Notes: generated by a model not told the origin, from the sequence alone. Numbered from the stretch's first letter, positions 42,664 to 53,118 are shown. The stretch: DNA of 64,000 nt from Nitrosovibrio tenuis (GCF_900109785.1 NZ_FOBH01000004.1:124001-188000); one strand, 5' to 3'. Made by a program: numbers and translations.

Positions 42664-43305
42664 ATGATTCGGCAGATACTATGTCAAGGTGTAGCCATCA
42701 TCTTCCTCTTGGGCTCGTTGCAGCCCGCAATAGCTGCCGCCAAGGATTCAAAGGATACGAAGAAAGAGAAGCAGGCGTTGCGCCGCATACAGCAACAGTT
42801 GAGTGAAGCCCAACAGCAGAAAGCGGCTGTGGAGCAAGAAAAAACGGTGCTTGAAGAAACACTAAAGAAAACCCATAGCGAAACGGAATCTCAAAAACGC
42901 GCGGCGGCGAGCGCGGCGGCCAGCGCGGCATTCAGGATTTCCCGGCTGGAGAAGGACGTGGAACTGGCCAACCATGAAAAAGCCGAATTGCACGCGCGGC
43001 TCGACCAAGCGGGCAAACGGAACGAGGAGATATCCGGCCAACGCAACCAATTGGAACAGGATCTGCGAAATATTACCGTGTCGCTTGCGAAGCAGAATGA
43101 GCAAAGGAAACTTTGTGAAACCCATAATGGCGAGCTTTATAAAATAGGCCGAGAACTGGTCGATTGGTATTCTGCCAAGGGGGCGCTGAACGCCATTCTG
43201 GAAGCAGAGCCCTTCACACGTATGAAAAGTGTTGAAATGGAAAATCTGCTGGAAAGCTACCGTGACAAGCTTGAAGGCCAGCGTCTGGAAAATAAATCCC
43301 AATGA
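42664..43305 (+). CDS. Periplasmic coiled-coil protein
   Basis: A 213-residue exported protein with signal peptide (IIFLLGSLQPAIAAA) and a long heptad-rich coiled coil (about 33-145, Glu/Gln/Lys-rich). The C-terminal part (CETHNGELYKIGRELVDWY, AEPFTRMKSVEMENLLESYR) is conserved-looking but of unknown function. It lies 71 bases after the porin gene and is probably the last gene of the ExbB-ExbD-TonB-porin operon, perhaps linking the inner-membrane complex to the porin across the periplasm. That role is a guess from context. Confidence 0.75.
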   Translation: MIRQILCQGVAIIFLLGSLQPAIAAAKDSKDTKKEKQALRRIQQQLSEAQQQKAAVEQEKTVLEETLKKTHSETESQKRAAASAAASAAFRISRLEKDVELANHEKAELHARLDQAGKRNEEISGQRNQLEQDLRNITVSLAKQNEQRKLCETHNGELYKIGRELVDWYSAKGALNAILEAEPFTRMKSVEMENLLESYRDKLEGQRLENKSQ

Positions 43306-43650
43306 ATCCGAACAAAATCTCTATCCAATCCCGCCCAAGTTTCCAAGGATGTGAAAATGATACCGTGACTGATTTAAACCGCGCCAGTCACAACTGACCT
43401 GCAATCTGCTATTAAGGAACCGATATCACTGGAACGGATATCATTGCTATCCAAGATGTCTTAAGCCGAAAACCAATCTCTTCCTCCTATTTGCTGTGTA
43501 CTCGCGGCTGCCGAGGCGCACAGACTGATCTTATCGCACATCATTCATTATTTTATTTCTTGCTCCTCCAAAGCTGGTAAGCAATAATATCGGGTTCTCT
43601 ACCGCCTTCTCTGCAAGGTGAATCCTCACGTATTTCGGATAAGTCCCAGT
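43306..43650. other. Intergenic region upstream of trpG
   Basis: 345 bases between the coiled-coil gene and trpG. I looked for a trp leader peptide with tandem Trp codons and an attenuator and saw neither. No gene recognised. Confidence 0.5.
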
Positions 43651-44250
43651 ATGCTGTTGATGATCGATAATTACGATTCCTTCACTTACAACCTGGTGCA
43701 ATATTTTGGCGAGCTGGGTGAAGAAGTAACGGTATTTCGCAATGACGAAATCAAGCTCGACGAAATCGAGCAGCTGAAGCCTGCGCGAATCGTAATCTCG
43801 CCCGGACCGTGCACACCCAGCAAAGCGGGAATATCGATACCGCTGATCGAACGCTACCATAGCCGGATTCCCATATTGGGCGTATGCCTCGGCCACCAAA
43901 GCATAGGGCAGGCTTTTGGCGGCACAATCGTTCATGCACGGCAGGTCATGCATGGCAAGACTTCTCCTATTTTCCACAACGACTTGGGCTTGTTTCACGG
44001 TCTGCCAAATCCTTTCCATGCAACGCGCTATCATTCGCTTGTGATCGAGCGCGAGGGCCTTCCCGATTGCCTGGAGGTCACCGCGTGGACGGAAGATGGG
44101 GAAATCATGGGTATCCGCCATAAAACTCTGGCAATCGAAGGTCTGCAGTTTCACCCTGAATCTATCCTGACCGAGCACGGGCACAGGTTGCTGGCAAATT
44201 TCCTGGATCAACATACAGCGGCGGGAAAAGCGGTGCCAAGTGCCATGTGA
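43651..44250 (+). CDS. trpG: Anthranilate synthase component II (glutamine amidotransferase)
   Basis: A 199-residue class I glutamine amidotransferase that supplies ammonia to TrpE for anthranilate synthesis; in many proteobacteria it also serves PabB. It begins [19 protein letters not shown] and has the oxyanion motif [11 protein letters not shown], nucleophile Cys in [13 protein letters not shown] and the His-Glu pair in [12 protein letters not shown] 43651 chosen since the residues upstream are not conserved. trpD and trpC follow, with trpE outside the window. Confidence 0.96.
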   Translation: MLLMIDNYDSFTYNLVQYFGELGEEVTVFRNDEIKLDEIEQLKPARIVISPGPCTPSKAGISIPLIERYHSRIPILGVCLGHQSIGQAFGGTIVHARQVMHGKTSPIFHNDLGLFHGLPNPFHATRYHSLVIEREGLPDCLEVTAWTEDGEIMGIRHKTLAIEGLQFHPESILTEHGHRLLANFLDQHTAAGKAVPSAM

Positions 44251-44276
44251 GTGAGATATCCAAAAAGGACATCGTT

Positions 44277-45329
44277 ATGAAACCGCAGGAAGCGCTGACC
44301 CGCATCATCGAACATCGTGAAATTTTTCACGATGAGATGCTCTCGCTCATGCGCCAAATCATGCGTGGGGAGCTGTCGCAAGCGCTGATTGCAGCGATCA
44401 TCACCGGGTTGCGGGTAAAAAAGGAAACGATTGGGGAAATTGCCGCCGCGGCGCAAGTAATGCGGGAATTTGCGACCCGGGTAGAAGTGCCGGATCAGCA
44501 ACATCTTGTGGACACCTGCGGCACGGGCGGAGACTCCGCCCATACGTTCAATATTTCCACCGCGGCGGCGTTCGTCGCGGCCGCCGCCGGGGCAAGAGTC
44601 GCCAAGCATGGAGGGCGCTCCGTTTCCAGCAAATCAGGAAGCGCCGATGTGCTAGAGGCGCTTGGCGTCAACCTCAACCAGACACCTGCGCAAATAGCAG
44701 AGGATATAGGAGAAATCGGCCTCGGCTTCATGTTCGCCCCCCATTTTCATAATGCGATGAAACACGCCGCGCCCGTACGGCGCGAACTGGGCATTCGTAC
44801 CCTATTTAATATTTTGGGTCCGCTGACCAATCCTGCAGGGGCGAAGAACCAGTTGCTAGGTGTGTTTCACCCGGATCTCGTCGGCATACTGACGCGAGTG
44901 CTGCAGCGCCTGGGTAGCCATCACGTAATGGTGGTCCACGGCAGTGGTGACCAAGGCGGATTGGATGAGATCACCATAGCCGGCGAAACCTGGATAGGCG
45001 AGCTCAGGCATGACGAGGTAATTGAATACCTCGTCAGACCGGAGGATTTCGGCATGAAAACCGCCCCCATCGAAACGATACAAGCACAGGACCCTGCCCA
45101 TTCCAGAATGATTCTGACATCAGTGCTGGATAATCAGCCCGGCCCGGCTCTGGATATCGTGCTACTTAACGCAGGTGCGGCGATTTATTTGGCAGGGGTG
45201 GCAGAGTCGCTGGAACGAGGTGTAGCAAAAGCACGCGCAGCAATCGAAAGCGGTGCTGCGAAAGCAAAGTTATGCGAACTTGTCGCGTTCTCGAATCGGG
45301 ACAACACTTCGGGTTCGGCCCATGGCTGA
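44277..45329 (+). CDS. trpD: Anthranilate phosphoribosyltransferase
   Basis: A 350-residue enzyme joining anthranilate to PRPP, second step of tryptophan synthesis. Conserved motifs are [18 protein letters not shown] (PRPP-binding loop), [20 protein letters not shown] and [20 protein letters not shown] 44277 (MKPQEAL) has AAGGA nine bases upstream and is preferred to a GTG at 44247 overlapping trpG. The 3' end overlaps trpC by eight bases. Confidence 0.97.
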   Translation: MKPQEALTRIIEHREIFHDEMLSLMRQIMRGELSQALIAAIITGLRVKKETIGEIAAAAQVMREFATRVEVPDQQHLVDTCGTGGDSAHTFNISTAAAFVAAAAGARVAKHGGRSVSSKSGSADVLEALGVNLNQTPAQIAEDIGEIGLGFMFAPHFHNAMKHAAPVRRELGIRTLFNILGPLTNPAGAKNQLLGVFHPDLVGILTRVLQRLGSHHVMVVHGSGDQGGLDEITIAGETWIGELRHDEVIEYLVRPEDFGMKTAPIETIQAQDPAHSRMILTSVLDNQPGPALDIVLLNAGAAIYLAGVAESLERGVAKARAAIESGAAKAKLCELVAFSNRDNTSGSAHG

Positions 45330-46203
45330 CATTCTGCAACAAATTCTTGCCGTCAAGCTTGAAGAAATCGCCGCGGCAAAAACCCTAAAACCATTGCTTG
45401 CGATGCGCCGGGAGGCAGAAGCTGCACCACCACCGCGGGACTTTACCGGTGCCCTTCGCGCCAGGATTGCCGCCGGGCGGCCCGCCGTTATTGCGGAAAT
45501 CAAGAAGGCCAGCCCCAGCAAAGGTGTAATAAGAGAGCACTTCGATTCCGCCGCTATCGCCATGAGCTATGCGCTACATGGTGCGGCCTGCCTGTCGGTG
45601 CTTACCGATGAGCGTTTTTTTTGCGGTAGTGTGAAATATTTGAAGCAGGCCAGGGCCGCCTGTAATCTTCCGGTTCTGCGCAAGGATTTCTTATTGGAAG
45701 AATATCAGGTGTTCCAGACCCGGGCGATGGGTGGCGACTGTATTTTGATAATTGTCGCTGCCTTTCGAATGTCGCCCGTTCCGGGCGAAGAGGGGAAGCA
45801 TCCGGAGAAAATGGTGGCGGAGATGCTCAAACTCGAATCGCTCGCGCATGCGCTGGGCATGGCAGCGCTGGTGGAGGTGCATGATGACGAGGATCTGGAA
45901 CTCGCGCTGCAATTGAATTCTCCGCTGATCGGTATCAATAACCGTAATTTACGTACTTTCGAAACAAGCCTGGACACCACGTTACAATTATTGAATCGCA
46001 TCCCTCCGTCACGTATGGTGATTACCGAAAGCGGCGTGCGCGCGCCGGCTGATGTCGCGCTGATGCGCGACCATGGGGTAAATGCGTTTTTGATCGGCGA
46101 AGCGTTTATGCGCGTCGCCGATCCGGGTGTGGAGCTGGCGCGGCTGTTCGAAGAGAACCAGACAGCATATGTCTCGGGAAAGAGCTCTTATGAAGTCGGC
46201 TAA
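45322..46203 (+). CDS. trpC: Indole-3-glycerol phosphate synthase
   Basis: A 293-residue TIM-barrel enzyme that closes the indole ring from CdRP. Motifs: [15 protein letters not shown] (catalytic Lys), [54 protein letters not shown] and [15 protein letters not shown] short insert ([14 protein letters not shown]) lies between strand elements. Monofunctional, without a TrpF domain. ATG 45322 overlaps the trpD end. Confidence 0.97.
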   Translation: MADILQQILAVKLEEIAAAKTLKPLLAMRREAEAAPPPRDFTGALRARIAAGRPAVIAEIKKASPSKGVIREHFDSAAIAMSYALHGAACLSVLTDERFFCGSVKYLKQARAACNLPVLRKDFLLEEYQVFQTRAMGGDCILIIVAAFRMSPVPGEEGKHPEKMVAEMLKLESLAHALGMAALVEVHDDEDLELALQLNSPLIGINNRNLRTFETSLDTTLQLLNRIPPSRMVITESGVRAPADVALMRDHGVNAFLIGEAFMRVADPGVELARLFEENQTAYVSGKSSYEVG

Positions 46204-46423
46204 TTCCATCTATTCGGTTACAGCTGGAAACAGTCTGTTGCAAAAAAGCAACAAATAAATCCCCCCCCAACGCAAACTCTCTTTATTTCCTTGCTAGGTG
46301 TTGCCGCGTTAGGCACAATCTCTCAACCCTCTCACTCTGAGAGGTCCAAGCAGCGGGACACACTCCACCGAAATAGGGTCGGTGAGAGGACCCACCGTTT
46401 CAACTTTAAAGGAGATTTTCCAC
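46204..46423. other. Leader region of the porin gene
   Basis: 220 bases. AAAGGAG (46408-46414) is a strong ribosome binding site for the porin. The rest should contain its promoter; no defined boxes were found. Confidence 0.5.
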
Positions 46424-47737
46424 ATGAAAAAGAAACTGATTGCTCTGGCTGTCGCCGGTGCACTCGCGGCCCCGGTGGTTGCATCCGCTCAGGGGACAAA
46501 CGTCACGATTTTTGGCCGGGTACAAGCTGAATACAGCCTCGTCGATTTTTCCACCCAGCACAGCCAAGGGGGGCTTCAAGATAACTCCCGCTCCTCACGG
46601 TGGGGTTTGCATATCACGGAAGATCTGGGTAACGGGCTGAAAGCCAACGCACGCCTGGAAATGGGGTTGAACACGGGTTCCGGTTCCGCCACGACGCCCC
46701 GTGAACAATGGGTTGGGCTTTCCAGCAATCAATGGGGCGATGTCAAATTCGGCCGTGTTCAATCTCCGTTCAAAGACTTTGCCGGTGGGATGACAATCGA
46801 TCCGTTCGCTTATACCACCCTGCAAGCCAACGGCGCGGGCGGTACCATGTCCGGCGGCGCCAACGGCCTGGGTTCGGGTGCAAACGGCTTCGTCAATAGT
46901 GCGATCCGTTTCGATTCCGCGAATATGGCAGGTTTTTCGTTCGCCGCTCTATTCATGCCCGGCGATGCCAACACGCTCAATCCTCTTAATTCCGGCAGCA
47001 TCACATCCAGCTTCCTTCCCGGTGGCTTGGGTAGCCAAGGCAATACCGGCGGCCGGAACGGTGACTTCGACGGTCAGGCTGCTGCCAAATACCATGCTGA
47101 CTTCATGGGCATGGGATTTGATGTATTCGGTGGCTACTCCCGCGACAACGCCAATAGCTTCCAGAGAGCCATCGGTCTGAAAACTGAAGAAGTATGGCGT
47201 GTGGGCGCTGCCTGGAGCTGGGAAAATCTGAAATTCGCCGGCCAATATGAACAAATCAACAACGCGATTGGTTCGGCGACCTGTACCACCGCTGCTTCCC
47301 TGACTGCTAATCCTCTTGACGCGGCTAGCACCTTAAACCCCGGCCATGGCCTTGTGACTGGGCAATGCAATTCCGCAATGAACTGGGGCGGTGACGGTAA
47401 CATCTGGCACGCGATGGGTAGCTACAGATGGGGCAACACCACCCTGGTGGCCCAAGGTGGTATGACTCACGCGAACTCAACGGGCGGTAACGGGTTTGTT
47501 CCTGCCGCACAAAAACGTGCTGCCGATAGCTTCACGGTGGGCGTCATTCACAACCTGAGCAAACGCACCAGTATCTTCGGCGGCTATCAACATGTTTATG
47601 TAAGAAACGGTAATACTGCTGCTGCGAATGACCTGCCCGGTGTTGCTACCGACTCCGGTGGTGCAACCTTCACCGCACCTGCGTACGCAACAGGTAACCG
47701 CGCTACTTATACGATTGGCCTTCGTCATAACTTCTAA
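46424..47737 (+). CDS. General porin, betaproteobacterial type
   Basis: A 437-residue trimeric outer-membrane porin. Signal peptide KKKLIALAVAGALAAPVVASAQG is cleaved near Ala-Gln; the mature start NVTIFGRVQAEYSLVDFS, the segment SSRWGLHITEDLGNGLKANA and the C-terminal TIGLRHNF with terminal Phe are typical of the family. The PEFGG-type loop 3 motif is only partly conserved (KFGRVQSPFKDFAGG). Strong ribosome binding site and own terminator suggest high monocistronic expression and diffusion of small solutes. Confidence 0.94.
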   Translation: MKKKLIALAVAGALAAPVVASAQGTNVTIFGRVQAEYSLVDFSTQHSQGGLQDNSRSSRWGLHITEDLGNGLKANARLEMGLNTGSGSATTPREQWVGLSSNQWGDVKFGRVQSPFKDFAGGMTIDPFAYTTLQANGAGGTMSGGANGLGSGANGFVNSAIRFDSANMAGFSFAALFMPGDANTLNPLNSGSITSSFLPGGLGSQGNTGGRNGDFDGQAAAKYHADFMGMGFDVFGGYSRDNANSFQRAIGLKTEEVWRVGAAWSWENLKFAGQYEQINNAIGSATCTTAASLTANPLDAASTLNPGHGLVTGQCNSAMNWGGDGNIWHAMGSYRWGNTTLVAQGGMTHANSTGGNGFVPAAQKRAADSFTVGVIHNLSKRTSIFGGYQHVYVRNGNTAAANDLPGVATDSGGATFTAPAYATGNRATYTIGLRHNF

Positions 47738-47756
47738 TAGAAGCAAGGTAGTTAAG

Positions 47757-47785
47757 AATGGGGCGCCTAGCGCCCCATTTTTTTG
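47757..47785 (+). terminator. Strong rho-independent terminator after the porin gene
   Basis: ATGGGGCGC (47758-47766), CTA loop, GCGCCCCAT (47770-47778), followed by a run of T. Confidence 0.95.
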
Positions 47786-48217
47786 TTTTCCAATGAAAAG
47801 ATTTTGAGAGGTCGTATCAGGAAGGTGGATCAGGCGAACTATTGAGTCAGGCTAAAGGCCCGTTTCGCCCCTCTCGGTTCTGTCGAGTCCCGGCATTTAT
47901 AGTGCCTTGATTAAAAGCAATTAACCCTGAAAAGGGTATGTGTTTAGTTTATGAAATATACGTGCTACCATACTGACGCGATAAAAATGCCATTACAAAA
48001 AATGGGCAGACTGGCGCAAACCCGTACTCGTCAATATCTGTGAGCAAATTGAAACAAGCGAAGTGACATCTACCAAGTCTGGCAGCGCCGGGAATGAGGT
48101 TGCATACCTAAGAGACCAGCGTGATCGAGTCACATTCAGCCTGAAAATAACGGGAAAATCAAGGCGGTTTCGCCTGCGGCTATCAATCAGTTTATTGAGT
48201 TTTTTGGAGGGTTCGTC
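47786..48217. other. Intergenic region upstream of hpnH
   Basis: 432 bases with the hpnH promoter expected; TTGGAGGG (about 48203-48210) is its ribosome binding site. I found no convincing gene, repeat or RNA element. Confidence 0.5.
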
Positions 48218-49327
48218 ATGGGAGTGCCGTTACGTCAACAGCTAACTGTCGCCGGTTATCTGCTGAAGCAGAAGTTGAAAGGGGTCAAGAAATACCCTAT
48301 GGTTCTGATGCTGGAACCTCTATTTCGTTGTAATTTAGCCTGTGCAGGGTGTGGCAAGATCGACTATCCCGACGAGATTCTGGACAAACGGCTTTCATTT
48401 GAGGAATGCATGCAGGCTGTTGATGAGTGCGGTGCGCCCATGGTATCGATTCCAGGCGGCGAGCCCCTGATACACAAGGAAATGCCCGAAATCGTCGCCG
48501 GCATCGTGGCACGGAAGAAGTATGTCTATTTGTGTACAAATGCGCTGCTTTTGAAGAAAAAGATTGACGATTATACGCCATCCCCTTTTCTGACTTTTTC
48601 CGTTCATCTGGATGGCCTGAAAGAGAGGCACGATGCCTCGGTTTGCCAGGACGGCGTTTTTGATCGGGCGGTTGAGGCTATAAAAGTAGCAGTATCGAAA
48701 GGATTCCGGGTTACCGTAAACTGTACCCTGTTTCAAGGTGAAACCCCGGAGGATGTCGCTGAGTTTCTCGATTATGCAATGGAACTGGGTGTGGAAGGCG
48801 CGACCATTGCACCGGGATTCAGCTATGAGCGTGCTCCGAGACAAGACATCTTCATTAAGGGAAAGGATACCAAGAATTTATTTCGAGATATTTTCAAGCT
48901 TGGCAAGACCCGCAACTGGAAATTAAACCATTCCTCGCTTTACTTAGATTTTTTGGCCGGCAACCAGAATTATCAGTGCACGCCCTGGGGTAACCCAACC
49001 CGTAACATATTTGGCTGGCAAAAACCCTGCTATTTGTTGACGGATGAAGGCTATGCGGCAACATTCCAGGAGCTGTTGGATGATACGCCTTGGGAAAAAT
49101 ACGGCAACAGCAGCAATCCTAAGTGTGCCCAATGCATGGCTCACTGCGGCTATGAGGCGACCGCGGTTGAAGATATGTTACAGCATCCGATAAAGGCTTT
49201 TATCACCTCCATCAGGGGGCCGAAAACGACCGGTCCCATGGTAGCCGAGCCGACCCCAAAATGGGCGACCGAGCAACTAAAACCCCGAAAGACGATTGGT
49301 GGTATTCCAGTCAAGGTAGAGCGATAA
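48218..49327 (+). CDS. hpnH: Hopanoid biosynthesis radical SAM protein HpnH (adenosylhopane synthase)
   Basis: A 369-residue radical SAM enzyme that adds the adenosyl radical to diploptene to make adenosylhopane, the first step of side-chain extension. The cluster-binding motif is CNLACAGC (Cys38, Cys42, Cys45); GGEP-type motif SIPGGEPLIHKEM follows, and a C-terminal cysteine cluster (NPKCAQCMAHCGYEATA) is conserved in HpnH. A strong GGAGG precedes the ATG. It is separated by 317 bases from the hpnMN operon but belongs to the same pathway. Confidence 0.96.
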   Translation: MGVPLRQQLTVAGYLLKQKLKGVKKYPMVLMLEPLFRCNLACAGCGKIDYPDEILDKRLSFEECMQAVDECGAPMVSIPGGEPLIHKEMPEIVAGIVARKKYVYLCTNALLLKKKIDDYTPSPFLTFSVHLDGLKERHDASVCQDGVFDRAVEAIKVAVSKGFRVTVNCTLFQGETPEDVAEFLDYAMELGVEGATIAPGFSYERAPRQDIFIKGKDTKNLFRDIFKLGKTRNWKLNHSSLYLDFLAGNQNYQCTPWGNPTRNIFGWQKPCYLLTDEGYAATFQELLDDTPWEKYGNSSNPKCAQCMAHCGYEATAVEDMLQHPIKAFITSIRGPKTTGPMVAEPTPKWATEQLKPRKTIGGIPVKVER

Positions 49328-49644
49328 TTATACTGCCAGGATATCCTCTATGAGCCGGCCGCCCGGTACGTCATCCAAGCCTATGCTGTTTGATGGCGTA
49401 CCGCGGAGCAGCTGGTTCCGCTCCAGAATACTCAACATGTGAAATTATTCATTGCGGAGCAAGAATCTGAGGCCCCCTGGTCGCCGGTTGCGCTAGCAGT
49501 GAATCGAATTTGAAATAAAAAACTTTCCAGCATTAAAGCTCGATGCTGGCCTCTGACACATCAGCTAGTTCTGCACAAATTTGTACCCTGTGGCTGAGCC
49601 GTTCGGTTTAGGCAAGATAAATACACTTGGTTAAGGTTGTCGAG
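49328..49644. other. Intergenic region between hpnH and hpnM
   Basis: 317 bases. A 30-codon reading frame from 49350 has no recognisable homology and was not annotated. The hpnM promoter is expected here; AAGG (49633-49636) is a weak ribosome binding site. Confidence 0.45.
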
Positions 49645-50274
49645 ATGAGAGTCCTGCACAGAATGAAGTCCTTATTGCAATTCCAGATTATCGGGGTCAT
49701 GGTGCTGATCGCGCCCTGCACTTGGGCGGAAGCGCCGGATGCCCGTGGTCCGGAACAGGTGGTGAATTATTTGCATGACTCACTTATCAAGGCAATGCGT
49801 GAAGGCGAAAAACTCGGCTATCGCGGCCGTTTTGATTTGCTGGCTCCTGTTGTTGATCAAACTCACGATCTCGATTTCATTGCACGCACTACCCTGGGGG
49901 CCAATTGGGCTCAATTGGATGCCGAGCAACAGCGCACTTTTTCAGATATCTTCCGCAAACTGAGCATTGGGACGTATGCGGGATGGTTTAAGGGTTACGG
50001 GGGGGAGCGTTTCGAATTTCTGGAGCGACAAGCCATGCCACGAGATCAGGTTATGGTGCGCAGCAGGCTGGTCCAGCCAAGCGGCGAAGTCGTACGTTTC
50101 GATTACATCCTACGGCAGGGGAAAGATGGCTGGCGCATCATCAATATCCTGGCGGACGGAGTCAGCGACCTCGCGCTGAAACGCGTCGAATACCGCGCCA
50201 TTCTTCAACGCGATGGGTTTCCCACACTCATCGACATGCTCAAGAAAAAAATCGTCCTGACCGAGCAAGGCTAA
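49645..50274 (+). CDS. hpnM: HpnM, MlaC-like periplasmic lipid-binding protein
   Basis: A 209-residue exported protein of the toluene-tolerance/MlaC family. Signal peptide ends near TWAEA; the domain shows YRGRFDLLAPVVDQTHDLDF, TLGANWAQLDAEQQRTFSDI and a lipid-pocket region with DYILRQGKDGWRIINILADG (VSDLALKR), as in MlaC and HpnM. It should shuttle hopanoids or phospholipids through the periplasm together with HpnN. ATG 49645 is preferred to TTG 49627; ATG 49663 is also possible. Confidence 0.9.
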   Translation: MRVLHRMKSLLQFQIIGVMVLIAPCTWAEAPDARGPEQVVNYLHDSLIKAMREGEKLGYRGRFDLLAPVVDQTHDLDFIARTTLGANWAQLDAEQQRTFSDIFRKLSIGTYAGWFKGYGGERFEFLERQAMPRDQVMVRSRLVQPSGEVVRFDYILRQGKDGWRIINILADGVSDLALKRVEYRAILQRDGFPTLIDMLKKKIVLTEQG

Positions 50275-50328
50275 GAAAACAACCGTCTAGCAGCAGGGAC
50301 TGTTTGTCCAAAATTGCTTCCCAGAAGG

Positions 50329-53022
50329 ATGACTCCTCCACCCCACGCTTCTTCTCATAGCCGCACCTACGAGCTCTTTGCCCACTGGTCAGTTATTTCG
50401 TACCGTTATGGCGGCTGGGTCCTTCTTATCGCTTTGCTGGTCGCCGCGGGATGCGGCATATACGTCTCGCGCCACCTCGGTATGAATACGGACACGACGG
50501 ACATGCTCTCCGAGCACTTGCCGTTCCGCGTCAATATGAAGCACTACAATAAAACGTTCCCTCAGGACGTGGACACGATGCTAGCGGTACTGGAAGCACC
50601 CACGCCCGAGCAGGCTCAAATTGCGACAAAGCGTCTTGTAACCCGCCTAAAGCAGGACACCTTAAACTTCCACGATATCTATCCGCCCAAGGTTGACGAT
50701 TTTTTTTCACGCAATGCCTTGCTTTACGAGAGCATCCCAGAACTGGAACGCATCACGGATCGTCTGGCAGCGGCCCAGCCGCTCATTGCACATATCGCAC
50801 GAGACCCGAGCTTGCAGGCGCTTGCTGCTGTAATCAGCGGAGCAGTCGAGGAATTACGGAAAGGCCGCACCATGGAACTTCGCCCGGTGCTAGCGGGCGT
50901 GAGCGCAACAGTGGATGCGCGCCTCGCCGGTTCGCCCCGAGAATTGTCGTGGCAGACGCTATTTCAGGGTGAGCCCCAAAAAAGGAAATACCAGGAATTG
51001 ATCGTAATAAAGCCCAGGCTTGATTATTCTCAACTATTCCCGGCTGAGCAATCCATTTCGGCACTTCGTGCCGCAGCAAGAGAAACCGGCGTAACAGATG
51101 ACAGTCCCGTGCGGCTGCGCATAACCGGCGAGGTTGCATTAGCCGATGATGAACTCAACAGTTCGTTACGCGGCATGGAATTCGCGGGAGTTCTCACATT
51201 TGTTTTGGTCGGCGTGGTGCTCTACTTCGCGATGCGTACTGGGGGACTGATACTCAATGTACTCGTTTGTCTGACGATGGGCCTGATTCTCACCGCGGCG
51301 TTCGCTACTGCTGTCGTCGGTCACCTGAATCTGATTTCCATCGCATTTGCCGTGCTGTACATCGGTTTGGGGGCGGACTTTGCTATCCACTTTCTGCTAC
51401 GGTACAGAGAGGTTCTTGAGGGCAGGGCTCTGCCGGCCGAGGCCATGCGCATGTCGGGCGGCGATGCGGGCGCCGCGTTGACCGCGTGCACAATCACCAA
51501 CGCCATTGGTTTCTACGCGTTCATACCCACCGATTACAAAGGGGTAGCGGAGTTAGGGATTATCTCGGGTACAGGCATGATCATCAGTTTGCTGGTGACG
51601 CTAACCATAGGCCCTGCCCTGCTACGCTTTCTACCGAAACGGTTCCCAACGAAATCGGTTAATGGGAAGAGCCCGGTAGGGAAAGTGCTCGAGCTGTCTT
51701 TGAGGTGGCATAAGTTGACCTATGCCGTTACATTGGCGGCTTCAATTGCTGCGCTTGCGATGCTGCCTCAGGTTAGGTTTGACTATAACCTGCTGAATAT
51801 GCAGGATCAGAACGGAGAAGCGATAAAGACGTTTCGGGAACTTCTTTCAGAACCAGACCATTCGCCTTGGCATGCGTTTACGTTGGCTAAAGACCGCAAC
51901 GAAGCTGCACATTTGGCTCAGCGCCTGGCGGAACTTCCGGAAGTGAATAAAGTGGTCACCCTTCTTGACTTTGTGCCAAAGGATCAGGATGAAAAACTCA
52001 TGCTGATCGAGGAAATGGCGCTCACGATGGGGCCGATTACCCTATCGACGGGGAAACGCGTGGCGGGCGAACATATATCGGCGCAACAGCGCAAGGCACT
52101 GAATGAACTGGCTGCCTCGCTGGATCAGCTGATAGCCGATCATCCTCACCATCCCGCTGCCGAGGCGGCACGTGCCCTCAGGGTCTCCCTCGGCAAGCTT
52201 TTTGCCCAACTTGATGCCGCTAACCCTGCCGAGAGAAATAATCTGCTGCGCTCGGTGGAGGAAGATCTGCTGGCGACGTTGCCTACCGCCCTGGAGAACC
52301 TCCGTGCTGCTACCAACGCTGCCCCGTTTGGTGAGCAGGATCTTCCGGAATCGTTAAGCCAACGCTGGCGCAGCCAATCGGGCGAGTATCGGTTGGCCAT
52401 CTATCCAGCGGAAGATCTTAACGACAATGAAGCGTTACGCCGCTTTGTGCATGCAGTGCAGCGTGTGGCGCCGAACGCTACTGGCGCGCCCATGGTCAGT
52501 CTTGAGGCAGGAGAGGCCGTGGTACAGGCATTCATTCAGGCATTTCTGTTAGCTCTGGCAGGCATTATCGTGGCGTTATTGATAGTGTTGCGCAGCTTTA
52601 AATACGCATTGCTCGTATTGATTCCACTGCTGTTATCCAGCTTGTTCACCGCCGCATTCACTGTTTTGCTGGGTGTACCGTTCAACTTCGCAAATATTAT
52701 TGCCTTGCCGCTGTTGCTTGGTCTTGGTATCGACAGCAGTCTGCACATGGTGCATCGAAGCCTTAACAATGAACTGGTCAGCGAAGTTCTGATTCATACA
52801 AGTACCGCCCGCGCAATTTTCTACAGCGCCTTGACTGCCCTGGTTGATTTTGCAAGCCTCATGCTTTCCTCGCATCAAGGCACTGCCAGCATGGGAATAT
52901 TGCTTACGGTCGGCCTGACTTTTACCCTGATATGTACTCTTGTGATACTTCCGGTACTACTGCGGGCGCCCACCCGAAGTATCGGCGCGGGAAATTCCGA
53001 AGAAGCGAGGTCAAGGTCATGA
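50329..53022 (+). CDS. hpnN: HpnN, RND-family hopanoid transporter
   Basis: An inner-membrane protein of about 897 residues with the two-fold MMPL/RND layout: helix 1 near the N-terminus (WVLLIALLVAAGCGIYV), a periplasmic loop, five helices (about 285-430: GVLTFVLVGVVLYFAMRTGG, ADFAIHFLLRYREVLEG), then a repeat with a second loop (about 480-735) and helices (FLLALAGIIVALLIVLRSF, LLLGLGIDSSLHMVHRSL). HpnN is needed to move hopanoids to the outer membrane in relatives. A TTG at 50314 five codons earlier is an alternative start. Follows hpnM by 54 bases. Confidence 0.93.
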   Translation: MTPPPHASSHSRTYELFAHWSVISYRYGGWVLLIALLVAAGCGIYVSRHLGMNTDTTDMLSEHLPFRVNMKHYNKTFPQDVDTMLAVLEAPTPEQAQIATKRLVTRLKQDTLNFHDIYPPKVDDFFSRNALLYESIPELERITDRLAAAQPLIAHIARDPSLQALAAVISGAVEELRKGRTMELRPVLAGVSATVDARLAGSPRELSWQTLFQGEPQKRKYQELIVIKPRLDYSQLFPAEQSISALRAAARETGVTDDSPVRLRITGEVALADDELNSSLRGMEFAGVLTFVLVGVVLYFAMRTGGLILNVLVCLTMGLILTAAFATAVVGHLNLISIAFAVLYIGLGADFAIHFLLRYREVLEGRALPAEAMRMSGGDAGAALTACTITNAIGFYAFIPTDYKGVAELGIISGTGMIISLLVTLTIGPALLRFLPKRFPTKSVNGKSPVGKVLELSLRWHKLTYAVTLAASIAALAMLPQVRFDYNLLNMQDQNGEAIKTFRELLSEPDHSPWHAFTLAKDRNEAAHLAQRLAELPEVNKVVTLLDFVPKDQDEKLMLIEEMALTMGPITLSTGKRVAGEHISAQQRKALNELAASLDQLIADHPHHPAAEAARALRVSLGKLFAQLDAANPAERNNLLRSVEEDLLATLPTALENLRAATNAAPFGEQDLPESLSQRWRSQSGEYRLAIYPAEDLNDNEALRRFVHAVQRVAPNATGAPMVSLEAGEAVVQAFIQAFLLALAGIIVALLIVLRSFKYALLVLIPLLLSSLFTAAFTVLLGVPFNFANIIALPLLLGLGIDSSLHMVHRSLNNELVSEVLIHTSTARAIFYSALTALVDFASLMLSSHQGTASMGILLTVGLTFTLICTLVILPVLLRAPTRSIGAGNSEEARSRS

Positions 53023-53112
53023 GTTTGACTTTGGAAAGATTGAGCATGCCAAGCCTTCCGCCGGCTTTTTCAGTAACAGATAAAGTTATACGCGACTTGG
53101 GCAATTATTGTT

Positions 53113-53118
53113 TATAAT
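53113..53118 (+). promoter_or_regulatory. Possible -10 box for mlaA
   Basis: TATAAT, about 105 bases before the mlaA start, in the AT-rich gap after hpnN. No good -35 at the right spacing, so this is only a candidate. Confidence 0.3.

Noticed and set aside
43306-43650. Tryptophan attenuator before trpG
   Set aside because: No leader peptide with tandem Trp codons and no alternative hairpins with T-tract were seen.
48063-48245. 60-codon frame upstream of hpnH
   Set aside because: It overlaps the hpnH start in another frame and lacks homology or ribosome binding site.
52932-53117. 61-codon frame across the hpnN end
   Set aside because: Mostly inside hpnN in another frame, with no recognisable features.
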